Below, piece after piece: positions 1 to 12,728 of a stretch of DNA of 64,000 nt. Numbering within the stretch: position 1 is the stretch's first letter; each line of letters begins with the position of its first letter. The position numbers were made by a program, and so were the translations under genes. Under the pieces are notes generated by a model. It was not told where the DNA came from and ran no database searches. It saw only the letters and a list, made by a program, of their open reading frames with translations. Origin of the DNA: Prochilodus magdalenae (taxonomy: Eukaryota > Chordata > Actinopteri > Characiformes > Prochilodontidae). Where the stretch lies: contig JAMWET010001633.1 of the NCBI GenBank assembly GCA_024036415.1, positions 370,001-434,000 of the forward strand, read 5' to 3'.

Positions 1-330
1 TCTACACAAGTGTCCATTAAGTGGAGGTACAAAGGTGTGTTTTCTAATAAAGTGGCCAGTGAGTGGAAGTACAAGGTAGGTGTTTTCTAATAAAGTGGCC
101 CATTGAGTGGAAGTACAAGGCAGGTGTTTCTAATAAAGTGGCCAGTGAGTGGAGTGGAAGTAATAATAGTGGCCAGTGGTAGTACAAGGCATGTACCTAA
201 TAAGTGGCCAGTGAGTGGAAGTTAATAGTACTAATAAAAGGTTGGTGTTTCTAATAAAGTGGCCAGTAAGTGAGAGAACAAGGTAGGTGTTTCTAATAAA
301 GTGGCCAGTGAGTGAGTAGGTGTTTCCTAA
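1..330. repeat. minisatellite, unit about 40 bp, cut by the window edge
   Basis: About eight imperfect copies of a unit built around taataaagtggccagtgagtg, usually followed by gaagtacaaggtaggtgtt. Copies differ by small internal deletions, so the period varies. The array already runs at base 1 and probably extends further left. This word is a familiar teleost minisatellite. It has no coding potential. Confidence 0.85.
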
Positions 331-1150
331 CTGACTGGGCGTGTAACATACTGTGTTTAGTTAATTCCAGTTGTTTCCCTGAAGGTCTCAGACCGGCTTG
401 TATTTGTCGGCAGTGAAAGACGGTTGGGAGTGAAAAGTAATTTGTCGTCACCTGTAGAATAACAGGATCTCACGGACAAGCTGTTCCGATATAAAAAAAA
501 AAAAACACACGGCGGAAAAGCAAACTGGCATGATCGGTCTGTGACTCAATGTAAACACGAGTTAGAGAGAGTGCTCTCTCTTTCTGTCTTTCTCTCTCGC
601 TCTGTTTATTTTCCAGCCTCCAGTCTGCCTTGAGCGATGGACACCGTCAAAATAAACATGCCAGGCTCTGCCACAGTATAACTACTGTTGTCAGAACAAA
701 GTACCGGCCGTCAACACCCAGTGTCATGGTGCCTGTTCGCGAGCGCGTACATGTGCGCTGGGAGTTTATTCAGCTAAAAGCTGTGCTGATGGAGAGCTGT
801 GAGGGCTTTGCTATGTGTCTGACCTAAAACCACAGGAGAAACCCTGCAGAGCTTCTGCTTCAGCTACTGCACAAGAAAAACAGCAGCACATACAAACCTC
901 ACTTTCACAGGGTCCCAGATGCAGGCTGTCAGAAAACCCAATAGAAGAAAGTGGTGAACTGAAATCACTAGGGTCTACATCATTCCCATACAAATATAGA
1001 ACATCAACACAATAAAATAAAATAGTTTTGATGTAATATATTTAATTCACGATGCAGGGTAGAGGAAGACAACAACACATTTTGGCTTTTGCTTAATAAT
1101 AAGCATTTGGTATGTTAATAAGCTCACCAGACAAAAAATAAAGTCACCTT
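331..1150. other. unique-looking non-coding DNA (anos1 intron 1)
   Basis: No gene is recognised. There is a short poly(A) run near 487-503 and a CT/TC-rich patch near 566-604. Two short overlapping open frames on opposite strands at 811-1015 have no recognisable domain and no splice context. Confidence 0.5.
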
Positions 1151-1156
1151 GCAAGT

Positions 1157-1643
1157 TAAGGTGGCAGGCTCCTGCAGAAGGCACTGCATAAGGATGACGA
1201 GGCTGTAAGACCTGTGGGGTGTGAGTGACGGGATCCATAGATTGGGAAAAGGTGGTACAGTGCAGTGAATGTCTCGTTCCATGTGTGGAAAATGTCTCTA
1301 AAGCAGATGTTAATGATTGGCTAAAAGGAGTGACTGCATGTGGGTGTGCTAAAGTGTGAAGGAAGTAACTAAATCCGCAGGTGTATGGAACAGTATGGTC
1401 ATACGGGTCTACCAGCACTGGCTAAAATCCCAGTCTACAGGGAATTCTCCTTGGAATTGTGCCAGGGAAGGCATCCACCAAATCTGACCCAACTGCAGAA
1501 CTCTCTGATGTACGAGTGGCTGAACACTGATGTGGCCTACATCCAGAAACTCGTCCAGTTCATGCCCAATCCATTCACAGCTGTTATTCGTACTTGTGGA
1601 GGTGTTACATGCTATTAGGTACCACTCAGTCAGGTGACCAAAC
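1157..1643 (+). mobile_element. internally deleted Tc1-like transposon, copy A
   Basis: Conceptual translation of the plus strand first gives a helix-turn-helix-like stretch (VIRVYQHWLKSQSTGNSP), typical of the N-terminal DNA-binding part of Tc1-like transposases. After a short junction it passes into the transposase C-terminus: PPNLTQLQ, EWLN, KLVQFMP, AVIRTCGG and a terminal Y. The whole DDE catalytic core that should lie between them is absent. The reading frame shifts between the two parts. Three other copies in this window (29.7 kb inverted, 47.6 kb, 56.4 kb) have the same architecture, so this is a non-autonomous deletion derivative that multiplied rather than random decay. No intact product is possible. 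Confidence 0.75.
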
Positions 1644-2480
1644 AAACACCCATTCTGCCCATTTTCAGATTTTTGAGGAGCTCACTCACTGGTTGGTCAG
1701 GTGTCAGAAAAACTCCCGACTAAGCCTGACTAAGCCTGACTAAGCATGACAGCAGCCAGAGACATCACAAAGGAGGAGACAGGTTACTGGGTGGAAAATG
1801 AACGGGATCGTCTGTGACACTTAAAATGCCGTCTGTTTACAGAGAAGGTCCAACCCTACGCTAAAAATAGCCATTCAGGTTATTACACAGGCTGCAAACA
1901 TCCCTCTGTACTTGGACTCAGTTATGGACATCTGCTCAAGCACAGCAGCCACGTTTATTCAGCGTTATTAAGCCAAACTACAACATTATACGGTTATTAG
2001 ATGGTTTGACATCAAACAGTGCCTTAAAAACGAGCACACTTTTCACCTCTTTGGTTTAGATTTTTTTGATTGCCGTATAATAATGCAGATTATTATGTTT
2101 CCAGAACTTATAATAAAATACCATTTGTATGGAAAACAAATGAATGTGTTGATAGTTGAATAATCCACCTGATTACTGAAACGAGTAATCAGTTATTTGG
2201 ATTGAGAGACATTCAGTTACCAGATAACCCTTACGTAGCCCCTTATGTAGCTATCAGCTTTTAAAATAAAAAAAAATTAAACAGTGCTTTAATCTGTGCA
2301 CTCTGCTGTCTGTCAACACTCTGCTGCAACATCTTTAATCTAAAAAAGTTATTAAAGTTCTATAATCAAAGGTCTTTATTGAAATGGAGAGAAAGACACC
2401 ACAAACTATTTGTTCAGTCGATTAATCATGGCACCCCTACAATGCATTCATCCAAAAAAAAAAGATAAGTGAAAAGCGGG
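1644..2480. other. non-coding, with a possible MITE end
   Basis: No gene is recognised. A triplet of gactaagcct repeats lies near 1717-1748. The words gattaatcatggcaccccta around 2419-2439 resemble the end of a common fish interspersed repeat. The rest is AT-rich and unassigned. Confidence 0.4.
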
Positions 2481-2482
2481 TG

Positions 2483-3060
2483 TCAAATTTCTATAAGTAG
2501 AACAGCAAACATCAGTCGAGTCACATTATTATGACCACCAGCTAATATCCAGTAACTGGCATGTGCAGCACCGACAGCAGTTAGACAGGCTGAGAGTGAC
2601 TCAATAAGATTCTGGTAGGTTGTTACAGGTATCTGGAGCCACGCTGACTGCAGTGCACCACACAGCTGCTGGAGGGTGTGTAGGGGAGGATCCATAGAGA
2701 TAACACGACGATCAAGGGGGTCCCACAGATGCTTGTTGGGTTCAAGTCTGAGGAATTAGGGGGTCAGGGTAGGGCTTGAAAATTTTGGCCATGCTCTTCC
2801 AACCAATGTCAGACATTTCTAGCCGTGTAACATTCCGCAATGTCTTGCTGTAGGATCCCATCCGCCCCAAGGAAGACAGTCAGCCCCAGGGAAGTTCACT
2901 CCTTTTACCCATAACAGCAGTGAGGGATATGTGTGCAGACAGCCTATCGCACACCTTATATACCCACCAAGCCAGCTCACGACATGTGACTTCCTTCATG
3001 AGCTATGCGCTGAATGTATACCAGGGCCAACTGTCTTCTCTTGCCTTACCTGAAGCTGTT
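2483..3060 (-). mobile_element. Tc1/IS630-like transposase remnant, a different family
   Basis: On the minus strand the segment around 2738-2764 encodes PPNSSDLNP, the signature around the third catalytic position of Tc1/mariner transposases (usually PNSPDLNPIE). Downstream of it, to 2483, comes a C-terminal block (TLQQLCGALQSAW, IPVTTYQNLIES, AVGAAHASYW) that fits the Tc1-like consensus ending. The element stops at a catattattatgacc-type end near 2520. Frameshifts and substitutions (for example loss of the Glu after LNP) make it dead. The sequence differs from the other Tc1-like families here. The upstream part towards 3060 is tentative. Confidence 0.65.
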
Positions 3061-4270
3061 AACCGTGCCTTGTGGAGGATGTACTTTACCCTGGCGAGCT
3101 CTCATTGTGAGTTGTTTATCTGCTTGGTATCGCTGCCTTATTACAGCCACCCAGAGAGAGATTAAAATTATATAGGAATGAAGTCTGCAAACTCAGTCAT
3201 CATAAACAGCCTTCAGAGTGAATCTGGAGAAGTAACTCTCCATGGGAATGGGAATAGGAAAGCATGACTAAGAGAGCTTTCAACGTTTCTGAATACATTA
3301 AAACAGCCGTATGACGTTTTAGTGTGCGCTGGCTCGCTTCGGCACATTGGGTACAGTACTGTTTGCAATGCAAAGTAGCTTCCACTTCCACAGTTTACAA
3401 CTGTAAACCCAGTCTTGCATTTAGAATAGAGTACTATTGACAATTCGTTCCCACAGTTCCACCAAACTTAGATCCTTACCTTAGAGCACTGCTTGTGATT
3501 CTGACACCACACCAAAGATCCATTGCCCTGCGAACAGAGAAGAGGAAAGACCTATATGAGAAAACATATAGCTAAACAGGAGCAGAGCTTTCCTTTGCAG
3601 AATATGGGGAGGATGCCTTCACAAGACATTTCAGTCATCCACCAAAAAGACATCTCTTGCCACTGCTTTAATGAAAACGATGCATCAGTGAACAACAGAT
3701 ACCACCAAAAGATAAACTAAACTAAACTGTTTTACTCACTGCTTACCGTGCGTCAGCCAATAAGAGCTCACGGCAGTTTTGAACAGTTTGGACTATAGTG
3801 TAGTATAATAGCAGTAAAGACTAATCAAATCTCCGCTGTTAACTCACGTTCAGCAAAAAGCAGTCCAGCTCTAAAGACCTAGAACTGATCTGGTTTTAAC
3901 TAACACTCAAACTTTACAGCAACTGACAGCAGTTCACAAATGAGCCTTCATTTTAAAATTCCAATCTCCACCCACAAACACGCCCACAGCAAACTAGCTA
4001 AACATATTAATGCAGGTTTTCATGGACACCTAAATGTCTTGTGAATAAGCTGGTGACTGATCTGGATAACCGCGGCCCTTTAGTAAGAAACTGACCAATG
4101 ATGAATGGAGTACAGTGGGACTGTACACCAACACATGAACTGCAGCACGTACAGTGAGTAAGTACTAATGCTTATGCACTTATACTGAAGTTCATGTTTC
4201 TTCTCTCTAGGTATGAGCGATGACTTGGGGTTGCTAGGTAGAGCTCTTCTTCTGTATCTTTTCCTAGGTA
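3061..4270. other. non-coding, unassigned
   Basis: No gene is recognised. Several 60-80 codon frames occur on both strands but overlap each other and show no conserved domain or exon-like borders. Nothing repetitive stands out. Confidence 0.4.
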
Positions 4271-4274
4271 TTAA

Positions 4275-4425
4275 CACTGGCTCTTGTTAGGGCAGCGTCT
4301 AAACTCAAGGCGAGTTTTAGACATTAATTTACTTGTACTAGCTAGGAATCAAACACTAAGCACGGTTGTAAGCTGCTCTGGATAAACAGGTTTGCTAAAT
4401 GTCTTAAATGTAAGCGTAAATGTAC
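4275..4425 (+). repeat. SINE-like interspersed repeat
   Basis: The order of words (ttagggcagcgtctaaactca, then ttgtactagc, then gctctggataa and gctaaatgtcttaaatgtaa) is the same as at 23255-23412. The tail resembles the very common teleost repeat containing gctctggataagagcgtctgctaaatg. No tRNA-like head was identified, so the exact class is open. Confidence 0.65.
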
Positions 4426-4639
4426 AGTTTGTAATTGAACACCAGTATCAGGGTTTTTAAGTTTAATCCACTAAGGACCGAAGTGGCTGCTGGGGATTTG
4501 CACTCCGAGCAAGCAGGAGCAGAACCTGATTCCACTTGCTTAATCAGTGGGTCTCAGTCTGTAAGCAACTGTGCTGCTGCTTTACTGGAACAAAAGCCTG
4601 TAGGCAAACTGGTCGTTTGAGGATCAGACCGGACACCTG

Positions 4640-4750
4640 GGTTTAGAGCTGCACGATATTGGAAAAACCCGACATTGCAATTATTTTCCTGCAATATAGA
4701 TTGCGATATGAAAAAATATTGACTTGAACATCAATATTTAGAAAACATTA
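4640..4750 (+). repeat. interspersed repeat with gctgcacgatatt motif
   Basis: The segment carries gctgcacgatattggaaaaa and cgatatgaaaaaatatt, words seen in a widespread teleost dispersed repeat. The class is not determined from this copy. Confidence 0.45.
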
Positions 4751-5214
4751 TTCACTGTAAAATGAGGGTGAAAATTAAAAAAATACAAACTGGCCTTCTG
4801 TAAGTGTGCACCATGTTTTCTGGAACTTTAATGCTCTAGAATCGATTTCAGTGCATCAAACATAAAAGCAGGTGAGTGCCGGTATTTCTTTTCTCGTTGT
4901 ACCCAATTAGCCATAAATAAGAGTCAGTGAGCTGTGCAAGATTTCCTTTTGTATCAAGCAGCAGAAATGTTGTAGCATGAAGTGTTTCATTTCCTTTGTC
5001 TTACTAGACATTGCAGTCCTGCGAAGTGAGTATTACGCATGTTCACATTGCCATGACGATGCTGAAACAATATATTGTGGAGCCCTACCAGGTATTCCAA
5101 TAGTGGGTGCTGTGGACAGCAGTTGACTAGTTAAAGACAAGGCCTGAATGCACAACTCAGAGAGAGCTTAGCTCTCAGCACAGTGTTTGTTCAATGGCAT
5201 TTAGAATAACAGAA

Positions 5215-5690
5215 TTCAATAGAATCCTTTTTATTGTTATGGTACTTGCACATATTGAAATTTAATGTGATGTTCTCTAAGAAGAAACAATAAACAATAA
5301 AAAGAGCAGAAATACAGAATATATATAGTTAAGATATTTACATATGGACAGTGGACTCGATGGAAGAATGGGAGTACACTACCATTACAGTTAAAATATA
5401 TTTTAAAATATAATTAAAATATGCAGAATGTGCAAGTTGACTATATATGGAGGTAGGATTACACAATGGGTAATATGGATAGCATAAGGCGACTGTACAT
5501 AAATGTGCATAATGTGCAAAGTGAACAAATTAGTCCAGAGGTAGTAGCTTGATGAACAGTTGTTTATTTCTCATCGGCTTGATAAACCACAGCACGGATG
5601 TTTGGATTGTCAGAGCCGGTTTGGTGACATTTAGAGCGGTGATGATTTTGGGGCGGAGTTTACATCAGACCGTCTGAGCACTTCTGTGTA
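5215..5690. repeat. probable non-LTR retrotransposon 3' fragment
   Basis: The segment opens with attcaatagaatcctttttattgttatggtacttg-like sequence, resembling the 3' region of several fish LINEs, and continues through repetitive gcagaatgtgcaa / gcataatgtgcaaagtg phrases. No reverse transcriptase coding is present. The assignment is from pattern memory only. Confidence 0.35.
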
Positions 5691-6750
5691 TAGAGTGACT
5701 GAGGCTGAAATCTACTAAGCAAAACTCTTCTGCTGTGCACGTCTAACGCCTCAAATCAGGTGCCACAGGCTCTTTTAGCAAGCTGCTAACCTTATACAGA
5801 CCCCCAGTACATTAATTACATGCTAAAAATAGTACCTCTGATTATTCTACAGGTCTTGTCTGAAAAGTTCTCAGCACTCACTTTAGCTCTACTGTACTCT
5901 CTTCCACTATAAGGGCTTTTTACTGTCTACTGATCTTTATTCTCAGGGTTCTTGTCTTGGTGATCCCCCCATACTTTGAAACATAAGAGTGTTAATAGTT
6001 GGTTTAAAAGTGTTCAACCCTTAAATGCTCACTGCCACAATTTCTGGGAAGAGACTTTTTATAGCTATTTAGGTCAACAACTGCTGTAGCGTGGTTACAG
6101 TAAGGGTGACGTTAATCATTAGAGGCTTCCCATTACACATTAATGCAAAGGAGGACACATGACGAGGTCTGAAGTTAGAGTACAGTAGACTACAGGCGGC
6201 CCAGCGGATATCTGCTCACTGTCACGCAAATGTATACTGAGAAGTCACTGCCTACAGGAATCCACAGTTCAGCCAAAGATTAACTGCACTCTTATGAGGA
6301 CAGTAAATACCATAGAGCTGGTCCAACAGCTGTAAAAGACCACTGTCACATTCAAAGAACTTTGGACCCAGCCAAGTGTTCAAAACAATCTCCGAGGTCT
6401 AAATCACCACATTTTTCATATCATTTAAGGTTGGGTTCCCAAACACACAATCTGTAACAAAACCATGTTCGTTTGACTGAACAACTTTGAGGAAAATCAA
6501 AGATGATAACAAAACGTTATTAATATATGCCTTGGACTTGCTTTCCTGAGTAGCAGCTAGCTTTGAGCCAACTGATGACAGTAATGTTAATCACAGATAG
6601 TTTCTATCTATCACCACTCTCAATCAAGCAGGATGGCTTCAATATCTAAAAACATGCAGTCCATTAAACAATGGTAATTCCTTTGTCTCGTAGTCTGTCT
6701 CTGTGGAAGAGTTAACCCAATGTACGCCAAAAAAACTACCGCATCATAAA
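5691..6750. other. non-coding, unassigned
   Basis: No gene, no clear repeat. Ordinary AT-rich intronic sequence. Confidence 0.4.
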
Positions 6751-6754
6751 AAAG

Positions 6755-7325
6755 ACTACCAAACCATAACTACAAAAACTTGACCGTAACAAAAACTGCG
6801 AAAATATAGCAAAATGTAACAGAATACAGCAAAGAAACACCAAATCATAATGCCATCAAGTGCCAAATACCAAATCATAATGCCATCATGTAAATCTAAC
6901 ACACTACAGGACAAACTACCAAACCACACCAACAACCTACAAACCACACCAAAAGCAACACCAACTTCCAAACTTTAGCAAAGGCAACCAAACCCCACCC
7001 AAAACTACCAAAGCACATGTAAAACTATCAAACCACACCAAACTCCACACCCCAGCAAAACCTACCCAACCATGGCAGAAATGATCAAAGCGCAGAAAAA
7101 ACTACCAAACCACACCAAACTCCACAGCCCAGCAAAACCTACCCAACCACAGCAGAAATCAAAGCACAGAAAAACCAAACCACACCATAATCCCAAACCG
7201 TAGCAGAAACTAGCACACCAAAAACTACCAACCACATCAAGAACTACCAATCCACATAAAACACTAACAAACCACACCATAGTCCAACAACTGTAACCTA
7301 AATCTAAAACAAAACCACACCAAAA
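6755..7325. repeat. A/C-rich degenerate minisatellite
   Basis: Phrases such as accaaaccacaccaaa and cccagcaaaacctacccaacca recur many times. A clear duplicated block of about 76 bp starts near 7029 and again near 7105. The bias (few T on the plus strand) produces the W/F/C-rich minus-strand frames of about 70 codons; these are not genes. Confidence 0.7.
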
Positions 7326-9040
7326 ACAGAATTAGCCTACTTATTGTTTCTGACAAGAAATTGCTTTTCATTTCTTCAATTATAGCAGATATCAGTCTGG
7401 TGTTACCTAATCACAAACGATGAATTGAATAATAAATAAAATATCTGAATACTAATAAAATGTAATTCACAAAGTAATGCTTATTTTTACACATGATTAC
7501 CTATTACGTTGTTGCAGGCTGTACCAATCAACCCAAGTCCCGATACCATGCTGCGGCCAAGCAGTTCAGATACTCTGAATTATTATTTCATGGTCTACAT
7601 ATATATTATGCCAGCTTCCCATAAGTAATGATTAGTTATCAGATTCATATCGCTGCTCAGAACGGTAAAGCAAATGACTGGTCATAGTCTAGACATTTTT
7701 GAGTCCCACATGAAGCACTCTCAGAGGATACACTTTGTCTCAAGTCTTTAAGTAAGTTAGCGTGATCCGTGTGTAGTGTCTTCCTTTGACTGTCTATAAT
7801 ATCAACCCCCTCGTCAGTATGTCAGCACAGTCTCAATAGGACTATAATTACACACAGATTTGACAGTCCTCCAAGAGGAACAGGTGAGGCTACAGAAGTG
7901 GTCGGACTGGAATTTTAACAAGCTAAATGCTGAGGAGGTGCAGGAGATTTTTATTACAACAGACATAATGATTTATTGCCTTTCTCTGATCCTCAGCTTC
8001 AGCTCTCTCAACACAGTCGAGGACAGGCGAGAAAATGGCATTGGAAACCATGGAGCGTGACGTATCCACACAGAATGAAGGATGTCTGTTAGCAAACAAA
8101 CATTAAACGGATGATGGCAGTGAGATCCGACTGCCTGTTTTGGTCCTCACGTATATCAAAAAGACATGGATGCAGTAAGGACGCGGGCAAACTTTTACGG
8201 GTCCCTGAACCAAAAAGTCTGTTCAAGTTCAATGTCAAGTTCAAAGGCTTCTGGAACAATGTAATCCACTGGAAATTCCCCATGAAACCTTGGGAAAGAA
8301 CTTATCATTAAAGACTTAATTTGCGATCCGGTACCAGCGGGTGTTGTGCGCTCGCTGTCAAGGATAATGGTCAAGCAGCTTCAAAGGCGAGCCAGAGCCA
8401 AGAGTGGAACAGTCTATCCTTTTAAGAAGATATCACTCCGTTCAGAGTAAGGGAGGCTGGGCTTGATTCGGCTTTGGGGAAGGAACTCTCAAGAGAGGAT
8501 GAGGCAGAAACTAAACGAGTCTGGAACATCGGAAACAAAGACATCACAACTTCGACTCAGACTACACAAAGTCTCTATGAAACCGCTGAACTTTTGAAGC
8601 TAGCGCTCAGCAGTTAGCACATGAGAACTGATCCCAATGTTGCTTTTAAATGTCAGTTCTTAAGTATGATCTCAGAGCTCCGTTCAAGAGTGAAGCAGTT
8701 TTTCAGGCAAGAGAAAGCAATATTTTGAGAAAGAGGTCATATTTCACCTTTCATCCTTGTGTTTGAAACAATCCCCAAAGTCTAAATCGCTCCGCCATAT
8801 GGCATCCCTTGGTCACTTAGTCCAGTGATGCCCAACTCCGGTCCTGGAACAGACTGTCTTGGACATTTTAGTGGTTTCTTTGAGATACCCCATTGATTCT
8901 TGGCTTAAACATACAGTTTTATAGAAATAGGGCTCTCAAATCGGGATGAATTACAGTCTTCCTAGTCATAGCCCCTGGGGACCAGCATCATTGGAACTGT
9001 AACCATTACACCACATAAATAAACACTTGTATGTATATAC
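7326..9040. other. non-coding, unassigned, with a MITE-like end near 8823
   Basis: No gene is recognised. Around 8823-8860 the words gatgcccaactccggtcctgga match the end of the hAT-style MITE annotated at 39.5 kb; the rest of that copy is not clear. Confidence 0.4.
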
Positions 9041-9707
9041 ACACATGGTCAAAACGCAAAAAGAAGTGTTGGATTGCAATGCTATTCAAAAGGAAGGTAA
9101 ACGTTACCAGGAACGATAAATGACGACAGTGTCTCTCAGTATGGCGTTTGCTAATGCAACATTCCAGACATCTCAGCATGGAGTTGTATAATTCCTGTAG
9201 ACTTTGCGGTAGGGGTGGAGGTGGAGTGTCACCAGGCCTTCTGGATGTGTGACAACAAGACGTTCATCTTTACACAGACTCGTTTGTCGTCTCCACCAAG
9301 ACAAAAGCGAGAGTCATCACTGAAGATGACCCGCTGCCATTCTGAGTCACTCCATGACAGTCTGCCACGACACCACTGAAGTCTTGGGTGACACTGATGT
9401 GGTGTTAAGGGGAAGTTGTCGTAATGGTCTGCGCGCATGTAGTCCTGTGTGGTGCAGCTGTCTGCCAATGGTGATGGCACTAACACGATGACTCATGAAG
9501 GGCATCACTGCTCGCTGAATGTGTGCAATCGTGGTTGTTGGGTCAGTCAGGTATAAAATTAAGGCCCGCCCTTGCGTACATCACATGCATAGCCGAGCGT
9601 GCGACTTCAATCATTCGCATGTCTTACGATGTAAAACCTACCCACCCAAGTTTCATTACTGTTGGTTGATTCCTTCTGGGTGCAACTCTTTTTTTTTATG
9701 ATGATGT
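9041..9707 (-). mobile_element. Tc1-like transposon, catalytic fragment retained
   Basis: The minus strand from 9486 to 9229 is open for 85 codons and reads as the middle of a Tc1-like transposase: TPHQCHPRLQWCRGR, SDSEWQRVIFSDDSRFCLGG and DDKRVCV. The FSDDSRF block corresponds to the second catalytic Asp region, where FSDESRF is usual. Ends resemble the other copies, with catcatcaaaa-type termini (degenerate, cacatggtcaaaac and tgatgatgta). The N-terminal helix-turn-helix and the third catalytic region are missing, so it is non-autonomous. It lies inside anos1 intron 1, in the same orientation as anos1. Confidence 0.85.
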
Positions 9708-9709
9708 AT

Positions 9710-12310
9710 ATACAGTATAAAAATCTGAGGTACTTGGGAACACATCTTCATTGGGTTGCCCCAGGATTTGAGCCCCCTCTGGCCCTCTATGGTTCTTTTT
9801 AACAGCCTGGGATAGAGATATCTGGGTTTTTTCTACAACTTATTTTATAAGCACCGGCCTAATATACCCTGGGGTACTTCCATGGTTAGTCTGATAGTAG
9901 ATAAAAGGCACTGGAATCTTTACCGTTGTGGGAATGTGTAGTTTGTTAAATTTACTGACATGGCAGATTCAGACAGGATGAAATTAAAGAGGAACTGGTG
10001 AAAATAACATTCTGCCTTTCCGCCATGCAAAACTAGTCCCATCTGAAAAGCATTTAAGAGTGTTAAACAGCTTCAGGAGCGGGGTTGGGAACACACGAAG
10101 AGGCAGATAGGAAATCTGCCATCAGCCAAACATTGCTCTCTGACACCTCTCCAGACCCATCCGTCATTGGGCGACAGCAACCCGGACTAGAGATTAACTA
10201 TGAGCCACAACACCACCTCTGTAGCACTGGACGGCTCAATGGGGGTTACCGGTCCAGCTGCTTTGGGGCTGACCTCACTGTGTCACTGACCTGCCCCAAG
10301 ATAATTATAGGGCAAAACCACGACCCTTGCTTTGGATGTCATGGGAGAGGCCTTTTAGAACCACTTTTAACCTTTCAGCCCAAAATCAATTGAGGTCCTT
10401 CAGCTCTGTCAATCTCTTCTCCCAGATCGCTTGTGTGCAGAACGAGAGAATGACTGCATTATGTAGAGGGAAAGCTTTTGTTTGCCCAAAGCAATGCTAA
10501 TCCTGAGATTAGCGGAAGAGGCACTGTGATGTTGCCTGAAATCACCAGATCCACAATTTAACCCCACGTTTAGACAAACCCAAACGGTATAACTGTCCGC
10601 TGTCGCCAGGGTCTGAAACTGTTTACATGCTGTCACGCCCCACAGAATTTGACAGGGAGGTGTTGGTGAGATCCTGCAGATTACCTTTCTACATACAGCA
10701 TGGCACTTTGTAAGGATTAACTGTCCCTCCTGTCACATGACAACGGCACTCGTGTACCAGACCAAGGGGAAAATATTACAGGGAGGGTAACAACTAGTGG
10801 CGGGGAAAATAATCAGTCCCTGCATATTCTTTTTAAATAATTCTGAATTAATTTATCAGGGGCCTCCTGAAAACTTTACACACTTTCCATGCCCTCCTAC
10901 ATGACAAACAGACTTATTTATCTAGATATAGATCGTGAATTTTCTTTATAGAATAATAGAGATCTTGTTGTGGTAATTACTGCCTTACCCAGACTGAAAG
11001 ATAAAAGTAGAGGATAGAGAATGTCCTTAGCATACACAGCAGACAGCTTTCTACCTCCCCTTCATTTTCAAACTACGTTTCAAGAGGGCAAGAGAACGTC
11101 AGGTATGTGTACTATTGATTTATGACCCAAAAAAAATAAGGCTGTAGATTTACAGTAGAACATGGGGTTTTGTTTAGACAGCTCTATCACATTATTTCCG
11201 TGTGACCAAGCACAAACTTCCTTTCTATCAACAGCGCCCATAGATCTTCTTAACCCACTTGTGCCTCCAAAAACCTCCCTGTTCTGCTGTTCATCTTCAC
11301 TTTCTTAAGAACTTTTTCATTTTTTTGGCAGCATCATCTTACAAACAGTGACCAGACTGAGCGGTTGCACTGGAGGGGCACTTCTGCTGGCACTGTATCT
11401 ACAATTAGCATTTCAACAAAGAATTCGCTAAGCCTAAAAATCACATGCGGAAACAACTACACTCTTGGTAGGCCAATGTCTCTTTGGGTCCCCTTATGGA
11501 AGCACCCAAATCTTCAACTCACTTGTAAGCTGTCAGAATGAGATTCATATACAGGCTTTGCATTTCCCCTACTGTAAAACCTTTGCACCTGAAGACTTGA
11601 GCCACTTTTCCACTGCATGGTACTGTACTGACTCAAAGCTGTTTGCCATTTTTGTTTTTCTCTAAGGCAAACTTCACCTCAGATCAGTCAAAATCAGAGA
11701 GAATCGCTGAGAGCAAGAAGCCACCTTTACACGTAAGCTAACGATAGCTTTTTAGGTAAGCGTATTATCTTGTGTCACCTTTGAGCAGTTGGATTCATCC
11801 CATCATCTACACCCTGATGTGGTATTTCCCAAACTCTGCAGTCATTTGTCTTGCTATCATTAACCTCTTTTAAACAAAGTGTCATGGCGGCCGTTTCATG
11901 CAGTGTTGCTATAATGGCCCGCTACATAAAGGCCGTACTGTCTGGAATGAAAAACAGTAGCTGGTACCAAGAGAGAGTCAGTTTGATCCATACCATGTGA
12001 TGGAAAAGTGGTTCTGGAAAATTAGATACTGTTTTGGCCTGGTTGTGTTCCTTTACATTCTGTTTTAGCCAGGCTTGGAGGTGGAACAAAAATCACTAAT
12101 GCATCCATGTATGGAGTTTAAGGCTGCTTAAAACCAGCGCTACAACCAGACGCTAGCCAGTACAGCCATGTCTACTGATGAATGAGCTAAAAGACCAGAG
12201 CATACAAAGTAGAGAATATGCTGAAGAGTTTCCCAGAGTGCAACATGCAGCATGAAAAACATCCGTACGGCTTAAACGTCCCAACACTGTGGAGAGGGTT
12301 TTAAAGTCAT
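9710..12310. other. non-coding, unassigned
   Basis: No gene is recognised. A 102-codon plus-strand frame at 10085-10393 has no domain, no homolog that I know and no splice signals that fit; it is taken as chance. No clear tandem repeat. Confidence 0.4.
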
Positions 12311-12314
12311 TCAT

Positions 12315-12575
12315 TTATTTATCCTCTAAATGGCTGGTGGAGCCTACTCCCGCAGTCACTGGGCAAAAGGGAGGAACACCCTGGACAGGCCGACAGTGTG
12401 TCCTACGGCCAGACATACAGATTTACACACCTATAGGGGGCAATATAGCATCTCAGATCCACTTGACTGCATATCTTTGGGCTGTGGAAGGAAACCCACA
12501 CAGTCACGGGGAGAATGGACGCCCCGGTATTGAACCAGCGGTGCTACCCACTGCACCAGCGCCACCCACATCTGA
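12315..12575 (+). repeat. fish LINE-tail-like repeat, copy 1
   Basis: The order cagtcactgggcaaaaggga, ggaacaccctggacagg, gcaatatagcatctcagatcc, gactgcatatctttgggctgtgg, ggaaacccacacag, acggggagaa, ttgaaccagcggtgctaccc is the typical arrangement of a very abundant teleost repeat, thought to be the 3' tail of a non-LTR element. Two shorter relatives lie at 41.3 and 55.4 kb. The overlapping 105-codon frame is a by-product. Confidence 0.7.
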
Positions 12576-12714
12576 GTATAAAAAGGGGTTCAATATTATA
12601 CTATAAGACTTCCCTACAGGCATCAGCAGATGAGTTTCATAGCTCCTCCATTATACTGACAGCCTGTTTTGGACATATCAATCGCAAGAGCACATGTTGC
12701 AGTTTGAGGTTTCT

Positions 12715-12728
12715 CCAGAAGGGGGCAC
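12715..12728 (+). promoter_or_regulatory. CTCF-like motif
   Basis: CCAGAAGGGGGCAC fits the core of the vertebrate CTCF consensus (CCANNAGGGGGC). It is a sequence match only; such words also arise by chance. Confidence 0.35.
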
